Positions 43,621 to 54,879 of a DNA stretch of 64,000 nt are shown piece by piece. This stretch comes from Prochlorococcus sp. AG-402-I21 (GTDB lineage Bacteria; Cyanobacteriota; Cyanobacteriia; PCC-6307; Cyanobiaceae). Numbering within the stretch: position 1 is the stretch's first letter; each line of letters opens with the position of its first letter. The DNA lies in contig QCHZ01000004.1 of assembly GCA_003216955.1 (NCBI GenBank), positions 1-64,000 on the forward strand. The letters run 5' to 3'. The position numbers and the translations under genes were made by a program. The notes under the pieces are model-generated. The model worked only from the letters and a program-made list of their open reading frames with translations, had not been told where the DNA came from and did no database searches.

Positions 43621-44323
43621 ATTCTAGCCAGTGTTTGACTTTTTTGATGTTTTTAATTTTTGTTATGGTATGCCCCTCGTCTTGAAGGTTGATTATGTTA
43701 GGTACGGCATCTAACTGGTGTATTAAATCTTCAGATAGCTTTTCTTTCGTTTGATTAGCCAAGATATAGTCTTGTTCACTGTTAACAATAAGTACTTTGG
43801 CAGAATTATTTATGCCAATTGGTAGAGAATCAGAATTAACAAGAAGTTTTAAATCATTTTGTAATCTCAATCTTCCTGAATCTGATATATGAAGGAAATT
43901 TGATTTGGATGACTTAATATCTATGTAATTCGGTTTATAAGCTTTTATATGAAATTTTCTTAACATAGATGCTTCATTAGGCGTATTAATTGCATTCATC
44001 ATCCTATTAAGGGCCAGTTTTATCGGACGATTTTCTTTGCCAATTGGAATAAAACAGCTAAAACTATTTATTAATACAATATGAGTAGCTGAGTGTAAAA
44101 CTTCTTTATCTATCAAATGCGAGCCAAGAGAGTGACATATAGCAACTCTTTTCAGTTCGATTTGATTTGAGTTATGACTCCATTTTGGTGTATATGGTCT
44201 GATGTTTTTATATCCGCGTTCATAAGTTTGCCATTCCCAATCACAACTTTTAAAAATCTTTTCCCAATTTGACCATTGATGACTATCACCAGCCCAGCCA
44301 TGCATAGCAATTATTTCTTTCAT
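43595..44323 (-). CDS. bioK: pimeloyl-ACP methyl ester esterase, BioK type
   Basis: This alpha/beta hydrolase has 242 residues. The nucleophile elbow is CHSLGSHL, the start MHGWAGDSHQWSNWE gives the oxyanion region, an acid may be in VNSEQDYILANQ, and the late His is in DEGHTITK. It sits between bioF and bioC, where marine picocyanobacteria carry BioK, a replacement for BioH and BioG. It would remove the methyl cap from pimeloyl-ACP. Its ATG overlaps the bioF stop by four bases. Assignment rests on place and the hydrolase motifs. Confidence 0.82.
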   Translation of the reverse strand: MKEIIAMHGWAGDSHQWSNWEKIFKSCDWEWQTYERGYKNIRPYTPKWSHNSNQIELKRVAICHSLGSHLIDKEVLHSATHIVLINSFSCFIPIGKENRPIKLALNRMMNAINTPNEASMLRKFHIKAYKPNYIDIKSSKSNFLHISDSGRLRLQNDLKLLVNSDSLPIGINNSAKVLIVNSEQDYILANQTKEKLSEDLIHQLDAVPNIINLQDEGHTITKIKNIKKVKHWLEFDHAKNMV

Positions 44324-45462
44324 TTGTTTTTAAGAACTTCGATAAGTCTTTCGAAGGCCTGAACGGGAGTATTTCGCCTGATTACTAACCTAAGTCTCGA
44401 TTTGCCTTCAGGGACAGTTGGTGGACGGATCGCAACAGTTAGAAGGCCTTGTGCCTCAAGTCTTTGTTGATAAACCATGGCTAATTCGTCTGAACCTAGA
44501 ATTATAGAGATTATTGGACCTTCCCCAACAGGCCGTTGCCATCCAATTTGAGACAACTTGTCTCTTAAAGCTATTGATTTCTCTTTCAGTTCGCTACCCC
44601 AGGTAGGGTTGTTTTCAATTAGATTTAATGCGGCTAAAGCACTTGCACAAAGTGGAGGAGCTAAAGCAGTTGTATAGCGAAAGGCCCCACAGTTTTGTAT
44701 TAAATTTTCTCCTGTTATTTGATCTGTTGCTAGAAATGCTCCCCCACTTCCAAATGCTTTGCCGAAGGTTCCACTGATAATTGATATTGGGTCTTTGAGT
44801 CCAAAAGATTCTCCTCTTCCTTCTGGACCCATAACGCCAAAAGCATGGGCTTCGTCTATCAATAACTTGGAATCATACTTAATGCATAGTTTTGAAATTT
44901 CTTTTATGGGTGCTGTTGTACCCTCCATACTAAAAAGGCTTTCAGTAATTACTAAAGGTTGTTTTTGAGGATTGCTTTGTCTGGATTTTTTTAAAAGTCT
45001 TTCTAGTTCAGATAAATCGTTATGCTTGAATCTAATGAGCTTTGCTCCACTTGCTTTCACTCCAACGAGCAGAGAATGATGTATCAGACGATCACAAATA
45101 ACAGGCGTGTGACGATCAGTAAGTGCTAAAACTGCAGCCAGATTAGCCTGAAACCCACTCGGATAAATCAGGACAATTTCACGATCAAGCCATTGGGCAA
45201 GCTTCGTTTCAAGTCTTTGATGAATATTTCTACTACCAGTAATAAATCTTGATCCTCCAGAACCAACTCCATCACTTTCTAAGGTTTGTCTAGCTGCCTC
45301 AATTAATAATGGATGTCTTGCCAGATCTAAATAGTCATTACTCGCTAGGTCGATTAACGTGATTTGATTATGATTTTCATCTACTCCAATCAATTCTGAT
45401 GATCTTTCCCCTGGAACCCAAGTCCTCAGTTTACGAATTCTATAGTTAGGGATTGCAGGCAT
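44320..45462 (-). CDS. bioF: 8-amino-7-oxononanoate synthase
   Basis: The 380-residue PLP-dependent enzyme joins pimeloyl-ACP and alanine to give KAPA. SNDYLDLARHP, GSGGSRFITGSRNIHQRLE, LLIDEAHAFGVMGPEGRG and the PLP lysine segment SGTFGKAFGSGGAF are diagnostic. It heads the biotin operon. A promoter should lie in the 121-base spacer shared with the divergent helicase gene. Confidence 0.96.
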   Translation of the reverse strand: MPAIPNYRIRKLRTWVPGERSSELIGVDENHNQITLIDLASNDYLDLARHPLLIEAARQTLESDGVGSGGSRFITGSRNIHQRLETKLAQWLDREIVLIYPSGFQANLAAVLALTDRHTPVICDRLIHHSLLVGVKASGAKLIRFKHNDLSELERLLKKSRQSNPQKQPLVITESLFSMEGTTAPIKEISKLCIKYDSKLLIDEAHAFGVMGPEGRGESFGLKDPISIISGTFGKAFGSGGAFLATDQITGENLIQNCGAFRYTTALAPPLCASALAALNLIENNPTWGSELKEKSIALRDKLSQIGWQRPVGEGPIISIILGSDELAMVYQQRLEAQGLLTVAIRPPTVPEGKSRLRLVIRRNTPVQAFERLIEVLKNK

Positions 45463-45583
45463 ATTGTTATTTTGTATTTAAAGATTGGGGTGTTGGCTTA
45501 AAATTTTTCTTTGGTTTCTTGATTTTATTATGTATACACATCAAAAATCATGTGGTCATAGAATAATCCCTTAGGATTTAGCA

Positions 45584-48367
45584 ATGACTTCATCAGAAAG
45601 AGATACGTCTGAGAACGAAATCCTCCAAAACAATTTAAATCCAAAGGAAATCTTTCCATTTGCATTGGATGAGTTTCAACTTAAAGCAATTGACTCACTC
45701 AATCAAGGGCATTCTGTAGTTGTCAGTGCTCCTACGGGATCAGGAAAAACCTTAATTGGAGAATATGCAATTTATAGAGCGATTTCTCATGGAAATAAGG
45801 TGTTTTATACAACCCCCTTAAAAGCTTTATCTAATCAAAAACTAAGAGACTTTAGGAATCAATTTGGTTCTAGCAATGTGGGTCTTTTAACAGGTGATTT
45901 AAGCCTGAATAGAGAGGCTTCGATTCTTGTTATGACTACTGAAATTTTTAGAAATATGCTTTATGCAGCAGCAGATAGAAATGATGACCCTCTACTTGAT
46001 ATAGAAACTGTTGTTCTTGATGAATGTCATTACATGAATGATGCTCATAGAGGAACAGTGTGGGAGGAATCAATTATTCATTGTCCTAAATCCGTTCAGT
46101 TCGTTGCTCTATCGGCAACGGTTGCCAATTCAGGTCAATTAACTGATTGGATTGAGCAAGTTCACGGACCTACAGATTTGATATCTAGTGATTTAAGACC
46201 AGTTCCCCTGGAATTCAACTTTTGTAGTGCTAAAGGACTGCATCCTTTACTCAATGAAAAAGGGACTGGATTACATCCAAACTGTAAGATTTGGCGCCCA
46301 ACAAAATCACATAAGAAGAGAGGACGCTTATCGAAGCCTATTCAACCTGATTCTCCTTCACTGGGCTTTGTGATATCGAAGTTGGCAGAAAGAAATATGT
46401 TACCTGCTATTTATTTTATATTTAGTCGTCGTGGTTGTGATAATGCTGTGAAAACAATATCTAGCACTTGTTTAGTGAACCAAGAAGAAAGAAAATCAAT
46501 TCAAGATCGATTTGAAAAATATACAATTTTAAATTCAGAGGGTTTGAGAGATGATTTACATATAAAAGCTTTATTTAATGGAATTGCATCTCATCATGCG
46601 GGAGTTCTTCCTGCCTGGAAGGAGTTGATTGAGGAATTATTTCAAGAAGGATTGATAAAGGTTGTTTTTGCAACTGAAACCTTAGCTGCAGGAATCAATA
46701 TGCCGGCGAGAAGCACAATTATATCTACTTTGTCTAAGAGATCAGATAATGGACATCGTCAATTAATGGGGAGTGAATTCTTACAAATGGCTGGAAGAGC
46801 TGGAAGAAGAGGCCTTGACTCTAAAGGCTATGTGGTCACTGTACAAACTCGATTCGAAGGGGTTCGAGAAGCTGGTCAATTAGCTACTAGCCCAGCCGAT
46901 CCGCTGATTAGTCAATTCACTCCCAGCTATGGGATGGTACTTAATCTATTACAGCGTTATGACTTAGAGAAATCAAAAGAATTGATAGAGAGAAGCTTTA
47001 GTAGATACTTGGCGAGCTTGGATCTAGTCGAAGAAGAGGAAGAGTTATTCAGATTAAAAGAGGAGTTTAAAGAGTATAAAACTTTTTCAGAAGATATACC
47101 ATGGTCTGATTTTGAAAGATATGAGAAAATAAAAAGTCATCTAAAGGAAGAAAGAAGACTATTAAAAATTCTCCAAAAGCAATCAGCAGAAACCTTATCT
47201 AATGAGTTGATCTCAGCCTTAGAATTTGCAAATAATGGAACCCTCATAAGTCTGAAGACATCACAATTACGAGGAAAAGTTACACCTGCAGTCATTGTGC
47301 AAAAAATACAAAAAGGAGATAGACAATCTCAATTATTATGCTTAACAGATGAAAATATTTGGATACTTATTGCTTGTAAGGAAGTTGTTAGTCTTTATGC
47401 TGAATTAACTTGCTTAGATGTATCACATCTTATAACTCCGGAAATTAGTAGATTAGGTGAAATACATCATGGTGATTTACTTAGTAATGAGACAGCTTCA
47501 ATAATTTCAAATTTGGCTCAGAAAAATGATATGAGAACGGCTCAATATGATCTTGCTAGTGAAGTTTTATTTCAAGCTAGATTAGTTAAATCTCTGGATG
47601 ATGAATTATTGATTCAGCCAGCTCATCGATGGGGGGATAAGAAAAAATTAAAGAAGCATAGACGAAGAATGGATGAAATAGGTATTGAAATACGTGAACG
47701 TGAGGAGTTGCTCTATGACAGGTCCAATCGTCATTGGGAAACTTTCTTATCACTAATTAAAGTACTAAATCACTTCGGTTGCTTGGACGATTTAAATCCC
47801 ACTGAAATTGGTAGAGGCATTGGATCTTTAAGAGGTGAAAATGAGTTATGGTTAGGATTGGTTTTGATGAGTGGACATCTTGATGAACTAACACCAGTAG
47901 AATTAGCAGGTGTTATTCAGTCAATTGTTACTGAAGTAAATCGTCCTGATTTATGGTCTGGTTTCATTCCAAGTGCAGTTGCGGATGAAGCATTTAATGA
48001 TTTATCAAATATACGAAGAGAATTGTTTAGAGTTCAAGAAAGATGGGGTATAGAAGTCCCAATCTTATGGAGTTCTGAATTAATGGGTTTGGTAGAAGCC
48101 TGGGCTCGAGGAAGTACTTGGACAGATTTAATTTCAAATACTTCCTTGGATGAGGGTGATGTCGTAAGAATACTCAGAAGAACAAATGATTTACTTTCAC
48201 AGATTCCCTATTGCGAAGCTGTGAGTAGGCAACTGAGAAATAATGCCAAAGCAGCGATGAAGCTAATGGATAGATTTCCAGTTTGTGAAGCTGAAGATAT
48301 TCATCGAGCAAAAGAAAAAAATCTTGAACTGATTAATCCAGCAACTGAAAGACATAATTTAGATTGA
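45584..48367 (+). CDS. Ski2-like DEAD/DEAH-box RNA helicase
   Basis: This 927-residue protein has an SF2 helicase core: the Q-like ALDEFQLKAIDSL, Walker A SAPTGSGKTLIGEYA, Walker B DECHYMND, SAT motif ALSATVANS, and motif VI MAGRAGRRGLD. A DSHCT domain occupies the C-terminal 170 residues (ELTPVELAGVIQSIVTE and following). Ski2/Mtr4-like helicases unwind RNA for decay; the cyanobacterial version probably works with RNases. It is divergent from bioF. Confidence 0.92.
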   Translation: MTSSERDTSENEILQNNLNPKEIFPFALDEFQLKAIDSLNQGHSVVVSAPTGSGKTLIGEYAIYRAISHGNKVFYTTPLKALSNQKLRDFRNQFGSSNVGLLTGDLSLNREASILVMTTEIFRNMLYAAADRNDDPLLDIETVVLDECHYMNDAHRGTVWEESIIHCPKSVQFVALSATVANSGQLTDWIEQVHGPTDLISSDLRPVPLEFNFCSAKGLHPLLNEKGTGLHPNCKIWRPTKSHKKRGRLSKPIQPDSPSLGFVISKLAERNMLPAIYFIFSRRGCDNAVKTISSTCLVNQEERKSIQDRFEKYTILNSEGLRDDLHIKALFNGIASHHAGVLPAWKELIEELFQEGLIKVVFATETLAAGINMPARSTIISTLSKRSDNGHRQLMGSEFLQMAGRAGRRGLDSKGYVVTVQTRFEGVREAGQLATSPADPLISQFTPSYGMVLNLLQRYDLEKSKELIERSFSRYLASLDLVEEEEELFRLKEEFKEYKTFSEDIPWSDFERYEKIKSHLKEERRLLKILQKQSAETLSNELISALEFANNGTLISLKTSQLRGKVTPAVIVQKIQKGDRQSQLLCLTDENIWILIACKEVVSLYAELTCLDVSHLITPEISRLGEIHHGDLLSNETASIISNLAQKNDMRTAQYDLASEVLFQARLVKSLDDELLIQPAHRWGDKKKLKKHRRRMDEIGIEIREREELLYDRSNRHWETFLSLIKVLNHFGCLDDLNPTEIGRGIGSLRGENELWLGLVLMSGHLDELTPVELAGVIQSIVTEVNRPDLWSGFIPSAVADEAFNDLSNIRRELFRVQERWGIEVPILWSSELMGLVEAWARGSTWTDLISNTSLDEGDVVRILRRTNDLLSQIPYCEAVSRQLRNNAKAAMKLMDRFPVCEAEDIHRAKEKNLELINPATERHNLD

Positions 48368-48373
48368 CAAACC

Positions 48374-49774
48374 TTAATTTGAATCTCTTCCAAGCATGGA
48401 TTTTGGATTAGTCAGATTATCAAATTCTTCTTGATCAATATAATTTAATTGATTGGATGCTTGTCTTAGACTTAGATTTTTTTCATGTGCTAATTGTGCA
48501 ATTTCACTAGCTTTCTCGTACCCGATTGATGGCGCTAGTGCAGTTACCAACATCAAAGACTTGTCTAGATATTCTTTGATTTTTGCTTTGTTGGGTTGAA
48601 TACCTTCAATCATATTTTCTCTGCAACTCTTACATGCATTTTGCATAAGGTTTATACTCTTTAAAATGTTGTAGCCAATTAGTGGTTTGTAAACATTCAT
48701 TTGTAGATGTCCTCCACTTCCTGCAATGGAGACTGAGCAGTCCATACCAATTATTTGCGTACACACCATTGCCATCGCTTCGCATTGAGTAGGATTAATC
48801 TTTCCTGGCATTATTGAGCTGCCAGGCTCATTGGCTGGAAGCTGTAGTTCTGATAATCCAGCTCTTGGTCCACAAGATAAAAGTCTAAGATCATTAACAA
48901 TTTTGAGAAAAGTTACGGCTAATAATTTTAGTTGAGACATTATATTCACAAGACCATCATGGCTTGCCATAATGGCAAATTTATTAGCTGCAGTTTCAAA
49001 AGGTAAACTTGTTTTTCTGGCAATATCCAAGGCAATTAAATTGTCGAAATTTTTAGGAGCATTAAGGCCAGTCCCAATTGCGGTTCCTCCCAATGGAAGT
49101 GAATAAAGTTCTTCTAGGTTGATCTCAATACGTCCTAATGCAGTTTCTAATTGAGCAGCCCATGCAGAGACTTCTTGCCCAAGAGTTAGTGGTACTGCAT
49201 CTTGAAGATGAGTACGACCTATCTTTATAGTATTTTTCCATTCTTTACTTTTTTGATGGAATAAATCAATGAGCTTTGTTAATTCAGGTATTAATGTATC
49301 TTTTAATGTAACTATTGTGGCTATTTGAATTGCAGCTGGGAAAACATCGTTTGTTGATTGAGAGCAATTGACATGATCATTAGGATGTATTGGATCGTGA
49401 CTACCTAACGGATTATTTAAACGTTTTGAAGCTATATTGCAAATCACTTCATTGACGTTCATATTGGTTTGAGTCCCACTGCCTGTTTGCCAAACTTTTA
49501 CAGGGAATTGATCATTATGTTTCCCTTCAATAATTTCTAAACTTGCTTCGATAATAAATTGAGTGGTTTTTGTATTTATCAGGCCTAGATGATTGTTCAC
49601 GTGAGCCGCAGAAGCTTTTATTTGGGCAATTGCATGAATGATCTCGAGTGGTATCAACTCATCCCCAATAGCGAAATTTAATATTGAGCGTTGAGTTTGA
49701 GCTCCCCATAGCGCATCCTTTGGAACATCAATCGAACCTAGGCTATCTTTTTCAAGTCGTTTCATATTGGACAT
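48374..49774 (-). CDS. fumC: fumarate hydratase class II
   Basis: The 466-residue enzyme interconverts fumarate and malate in the (branched) TCA cycle. Signatures are KVWQTGSGTQTNMNVNEV, NCSQSTNDVFPAAIQ, the active-site loop GSSIMPGKINPTQCEAM and GRTHLQDAVPLTLGQE. It is oxygen-stable and needs no iron-sulfur cluster. The ATG at 49774 or the one three codons later could be the start. It lies downstream of purB on the same strand with a hairpin between. Confidence 0.96.
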   Translation of the reverse strand: MSNMKRLEKDSLGSIDVPKDALWGAQTQRSILNFAIGDELIPLEIIHAIAQIKASAAHVNNHLGLINTKTTQFIIEASLEIIEGKHNDQFPVKVWQTGSGTQTNMNVNEVICNIASKRLNNPLGSHDPIHPNDHVNCSQSTNDVFPAAIQIATIVTLKDTLIPELTKLIDLFHQKSKEWKNTIKIGRTHLQDAVPLTLGQEVSAWAAQLETALGRIEINLEELYSLPLGGTAIGTGLNAPKNFDNLIALDIARKTSLPFETAANKFAIMASHDGLVNIMSQLKLLAVTFLKIVNDLRLLSCGPRAGLSELQLPANEPGSSIMPGKINPTQCEAMAMVCTQIIGMDCSVSIAGSGGHLQMNVYKPLIGYNILKSINLMQNACKSCRENMIEGIQPNKAKIKEYLDKSLMLVTALAPSIGYEKASEIAQLAHEKNLSLRQASNQLNYIDQEEFDNLTNPKSMLGRDSN

Positions 49775-49806
49775 TGAGCTTGGGTTGAGAATTTTTAAGT
49801 TTCCTA

Positions 49807-49857
49807 GGGAATAGAAACTTATAACTATTGATTTTAGTTAAATCTAGTTCTATTCCC
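49807..49857 (-). terminator. long inverted repeat between purB and fumC
   Basis: GGGAATAGAA (49807-49816) and TTCTATTCCC (49848-49857) are perfect ten-base complements. Inside, GATTT (49830-49834) and AAATC (49840-49844) form a second stem. There is no uridine run after it on the minus strand, so it may be a processing or stabilising structure rather than a true terminator of purB. Confidence 0.55.
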
Positions 49858-49902
49858 TTCTGGGAGTGTATTCACTGATATTAATTGAGTATGATTTTAA
49901 AG

Positions 49903-51198
49903 TTATATTCCAAGTCTTTCCCAAATAACTTTCAAATTGGATTGATGTAATTCGGTTGAGAAACACTCAGAAAGTTTTTCTGTTGAGAGACTCTTCATTA
50001 CTTCTGGGTCATTCTCAAGGTTTTTTTTGAAATTTCCTTCGGTTTGATTCCAGGCGGAATGAGCATTTTTTTGGACTAATCGGTAAGAATCTTCTCGACT
50101 CATTCCATTCTCTACTAAAGCTAAAAGAACTCTTTGACTAAAAACTACTCCTCCATAAATGTTCAAATTTTTCAGCATATTATTTGGATAAACGCCAAGA
50201 CCTTTAATTATTGCAGTCATTTCTGTGATCATAAAATGAAGAGTAATAGATGTGTCTGGAAGCATTAACCTTTCATTGGAACTGTGACTTATATCTCTCT
50301 CATGCCATAGAGCTACATTTTCAAGGGCTGCAACTACATAACTTCTTAAAACTCTGGAAAGGCCACTCACCCTCTCGCTTCGTATTGGATTTCTTTTGTG
50401 AGGCATCGCAGAGCTTCCTTTTTGGCCCTTAGCAAAATTTTCTTCTACTTCGAGAACATCCGTTCTTTGAAGGTTTCTAATTTCTGTAGAAAAACGATCT
50501 AGCGAAGATCCAATCAAAGCAAGAATTTGTACATAATGAGCATGTCTATCTCTTGAGATAACTTGAGTGCTTGCTGTATCACACTCAAGTCCCAAAAGAT
50601 CGCAAGTGATTCTCTCAATTTCGGGATCAGTATTGGCATAAGTACCCATAGCCCCGCTAATTTGTCCAACTGAGATGTCTTCCTCGAGACTTTTTAGCCT
50701 GTCTTTGTTTCTGAGAGTTTCAGCCAACCATCCAGCTAACTTAAATCCAAAGGTAATTGGTTCTCCATGAATCGCATGAGAACGTCCAATCATCACTGTT
50801 TTCTTATGTTGCCTTGCTAAATCTCTAATAGCCTCTTCAAGTAATAAAAGCTCTTTTCTTAAAAGCTTGACTGATGACTTTAATTGAAGTGCAAGACCAG
50901 TATCGAGTACATCGCTACTGGTCATCCCAACGTGTATGTAACGGCCAGCATCCCCAACATATTCATTGACATTTGTTAGAAAAGCAATTACGTCATGTCG
51001 AACTTCTGCTTCTATTTCGAGGATGCGTTCTGGCTTAAAACTTGCCTTTGTTCGAATAGTCTCCATAGCAGAATTGGGGATTTTCCCCAATTTGCAATTA
51101 GCCTCACATGCGGCAATTTCAACATCAAGCCATGTTTGATATTTAGCTTGATCAGACCAAATATTTCCCATTTCTGGGTTTGTGTAACGCTCAATCAA
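49903..51198 (-). CDS. purB: adenylosuccinate lyase
   Basis: This 431-residue fumarase-superfamily enzyme carries out two steps of purine synthesis, each releasing fumarate. MIERYTNPEMGNIWSD is the standard start. GMTSSDVLDTGLALQ and the flexible loop KGSSAMPHKRNPIRSER are diagnostic. The fumarate it makes could feed the FumC encoded next, a reasonable metabolic pairing. Confidence 0.96.
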   Translation of the reverse strand: MIERYTNPEMGNIWSDQAKYQTWLDVEIAACEANCKLGKIPNSAMETIRTKASFKPERILEIEAEVRHDVIAFLTNVNEYVGDAGRYIHVGMTSSDVLDTGLALQLKSSVKLLRKELLLLEEAIRDLARQHKKTVMIGRSHAIHGEPITFGFKLAGWLAETLRNKDRLKSLEEDISVGQISGAMGTYANTDPEIERITCDLLGLECDTASTQVISRDRHAHYVQILALIGSSLDRFSTEIRNLQRTDVLEVEENFAKGQKGSSAMPHKRNPIRSERVSGLSRVLRSYVVAALENVALWHERDISHSSNERLMLPDTSITLHFMITEMTAIIKGLGVYPNNMLKNLNIYGGVVFSQRVLLALVENGMSREDSYRLVQKNAHSAWNQTEGNFKKNLENDPEVMKSLSTEKLSECFSTELHQSNLKVIWERLGI

Positions 51199-51241
51199 AG
51201 TGCTACAAAGTTAAAGGTTACTTTAATTTAGGTCGTAAAGG

Positions 51242-51502
51242 TCACGCTGACTTGAGTCTATTGTGTTCAACTTCCCAATGGACATATCTCCCCCAAGCCT
51301 GCTGTCTTACCCTGCATCTTCCTCCTTTACAATCAATTACTTGAAAGGGAGGCAAATCATTTGGTTGATTTGCAAATATTGCGAAACTTCCTGGCGGCAG
51401 TAGTTCAAGTACTTCTCCAGTTTGTTTTTTTGAGGTTAGATGAAAATGACCATGGCTAGATAGCTCATTTTCATTGTTTTGATGTCTGAGCTTTTTAGAC
51501 AA
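51242..51502 (-). CDS. conserved hypothetical protein, 86 residues
   Basis: A soluble protein with a polar N-terminus (HGHFHLTSKKQ) and a conserved-looking core LPPGSFAIFANQPNDLPPFQ followed by CRVRQQAWGRYVHWEVEH. I recognise it as a small cyanobacterial protein of unknown role. The two Cys at CKGGRC could bind a metal, but there is no fuller motif. It lies 43 bases upstream of purB on the same strand and may be co-transcribed. Confidence 0.7.
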   Translation of the reverse strand: MSKKLRHQNNENELSSHGHFHLTSKKQTGEVLELLPPGSFAIFANQPNDLPPFQVIDCKGGRCRVRQQAWGRYVHWEVEHNRLKSA

Positions 51503-51597
51503 AACCTTTGGTTAGTTAAATTGATTCTCTATTAAAAAAGTGGATCAGCACGAGTTCTGCGGTTTTTGTTCCGTTTCCTGTTTGTTTTTGTAAACAA

Positions 51598-52769
<1,172 letters not shown>

Positions 52770-52772
52770 TTA

Positions 52773-53000
52773 TCAAATTTTGTCTATTTGACTTAGAGAA
52801 TTGATGAAATTTACATCTAAACCAGATTTTTGAGCATCTTCACAGAGCATTTTTGCATCATTGGTTGGAATTATTACGAGCCCATGACAGATTGATTCCC
52901 AATGATTGGATTCAAAATGAGTTTGAAGCCAGAGTATTCCATGAACACTCTTTGGTTCTATTTGAGTACCATTTCGTTGATCAGAAAGATTTATGTCCAT
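52773..53000 (-). CDS. conserved hypothetical protein, 75 residues
   Basis: The preferred ATG at 52998-53000 gives MDINLSDQRNGTQIEPKSV. An upstream ATG at 53057 adds 19 residues of poor quality. The protein is small and soluble with one core FESNHWESICHGLVIIPTNDAKMLCEDA, suggesting an alpha/beta fold. I do not recognise a family. It is upstream of glnB on the same strand, so it may share its promoter. Confidence 0.6.
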   Translation of the reverse strand: MDINLSDQRNGTQIEPKSVHGILWLQTHFESNHWESICHGLVIIPTNDAKMLCEDAQKSGLDVNFINSLSQIDKI

Positions 53001-53148
53001 ATAAAACTTTTGGTTAGTTCTATTAGGGGGGATAGCGAAGAATAGTTTTGTACTCAATGATACAAATCAGGTTTTTGGCATCATTAACGCCACATTTGAT
53101 TAGAAGAATTTATTTAGAGTTTGGATTTCAATAAGGCCTTTATGTAGT

Positions 53149-53595
53149 GTGAGTTGTAAATGCTACGAAAATGTGATTAGGCGAGACAAAAAAATTGAAG
53201 ATGAAATTATGTATGGGGAAAGGGAAATAGAGGCTGGGAGTTTAATTTGTTTCCCAAATCCAAATACTAATAGAGATTATGAAATTTCAATAGATTTCCC
53301 TGAATTTACATGTAAGTGTCCTTTTTCGGGGTATCCGGATTTCGCAACCTTGAGAATTAAATATCATCCAAATACTAAGGTTATAGAATTAAAAGCAATT
53401 AAACTTTACTTAAATAGCTTTCGAGAAAAGAAAATATCTCATGAAGAAGTTACGAATAAAATAATCGATGACTTAGTTGAAGTTTCTGATCCAAAGTGGA
53501 TGCAATTAGAAGCTGATTTTAACCCTAGAGGTAATGTTCATACAATCATTAGAGTCTGTCATGGCAAAAGAAATAATTTAGAGCTAAGTCTCTGA
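53149..53595 (+). CDS. queF: NADPH-dependent 7-cyano-7-deazaguanine reductase
   Basis: This unimodular QueF has 148 residues. [18 protein letters not shown] carries the nucleophilic Cys57 and the catalytic Asp64. [22 protein letters not shown] is the substrate- and NADPH-binding segment. It reduces preQ0 to preQ1 for queuosine in tRNA. The start is given as GTG at 53149; a later ATG before YGEREIEAG would also keep the core. Confidence 0.94.
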   Translation: MSCKCYENVIRRDKKIEDEIMYGEREIEAGSLICFPNPNTNRDYEISIDFPEFTCKCPFSGYPDFATLRIKYHPNTKVIELKAIKLYLNSFREKKISHEEVTNKIIDDLVEVSDPKWMQLEADFNPRGNVHTIIRVCHGKRNNLELSL

Positions 53596-54879
53596 GAAAC
53601 TAATAAATTTTGGCAATTCTTTTGAAAGACCAGAGAGATTTCTGTTACTTAAACCACCTATATAAATCATAGATTTTTCCTTTTCATGCAAGACCCAGAT
53701 TTTCTTAGTGGAAATAATACTAAGTGAACCTCCAATAAGTATTATTGCAAAACTGGTATATACAACAGGTACTCCAGGGTCATGCTTTAAAAGTAACCCA
53801 CTACTTGGGATTATATTTATTATATTAATTAAAGTATCTTTGACTTTTGCTTCCTTATTTGTACTTAATTTTGTAAGTAATGTACCATCACTATCATAAA
53901 AACTGACTGGTCCTAATTCATTATTTACGGTTACTAGAATAGGATCTTTACCATCTTTTTTGGTAGGTATAATTGTTCCCCAAACTTGTTCACCTAGCTC
54001 AGGAATAGGTTCTATTGGAATTTGTAATTTTGGGCTATTTTCAATTTTAATAGTTATTGCAGCTAAAGACCAGTCGGCCTGATATAATGTTAGACCTTTG
54101 TATCTTAATGGATAATTAACACTAATTTCTTTTGATTGATTAGTTCCATTTGGCTCAATAACATTTACTATCGATCTATATTGCTCAGCTCTTCCTTGAG
54201 GGTCTCTTTCGATTTTAAACTGTTGTAATTCAATAGTTAATCCTTTCTCTTGATTATTATTTAGTAAATCTATTGATCTGCCCGGGGCTAAAAACTTCTC
54301 TACTGTTTTCCCATTTAATGAGCCGTATGTTGCTCCTATCATTAATAGGATCATTCCTAGATGAATTAATATAGGTCCTAATCTACCTATTACTCCTTTT
54401 CGAGCAGCTATCCTTCCATCGGTTTCTTTTATATTCCAACCCTTTTTTTTTAAATTAATTTTAATTTTCTCTAAGCTTTCCAAGTAATTATTAGTGTTTA
54501 TTGTTTGTGCAATTGAAAGTTTTGCTATTTGACGAGACGATTTATAATCTATCCAGTTTAATGCTGATTTAAGTATTGGTAATTGTCTTCTAAAACTACA
54601 AACTGCAAGGGCAAAACCAAGCCATATGAGTAATAGTAAAAACCAAAAACTTGTATAGACGTGATTGAATTGAAAAAGTAGTAATATATTTCCATTAATT
54701 ATTCCAAGAAAAGGATATTTGTTAAAATTATCGTAATAGAATTGATCTGATTCAAGTTGTGGTATTAAAGTCCCAGCTGCGCATGCAATAGCTATTAATA
54801 ATAATAGTAATATTGCAATCTTTAAGCTAGAAAGCGAGTTTAAAACTTTGCTAATTGTTTTCATATATTTTATATCCAT
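53584..54879 (-). CDS. ccs1: cytochrome c biogenesis protein Ccs1 (ResB)
   Basis: This 431-residue membrane protein has three N-terminal spans ([21 protein letters not shown], then [16 protein letters not shown] and a third near [23 protein letters not shown]), a large soluble domain, and a last span near the C-terminus. With CcsA it forms the system II heme lyase that attaches heme to c-type cytochromes. It overlaps ccdA by ten bases and its end overlaps queF tail to tail. Confidence 0.92.
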   Translation of the reverse strand: MDIKYMKTISKVLNSLSSLKIAILLLLLIAIACAAGTLIPQLESDQFYYDNFNKYPFLGIINGNILLLFQFNHVYTSFWFLLLLIWLGFALAVCSFRRQLPILKSALNWIDYKSSRQIAKLSIAQTINTNNYLESLEKIKINLKKKGWNIKETDGRIAARKGVIGRLGPILIHLGMILLMIGATYGSLNGKTVEKFLAPGRSIDLLNNNQEKGLTIELQQFKIERDPQGRAEQYRSIVNVIEPNGTNQSKEISVNYPLRYKGLTLYQADWSLAAITIKIENSPKLQIPIEPIPELGEQVWGTIIPTKKDGKDPILVTVNNELGPVSFYDSDGTLLTKLSTNKEAKVKDTLINIINIIPSSGLLLKHDPGVPVVYTSFAIILIGGSLSIISTKKIWVLHEKEKSMIYIGGLSNRNLSGLSKELPKFISFSET

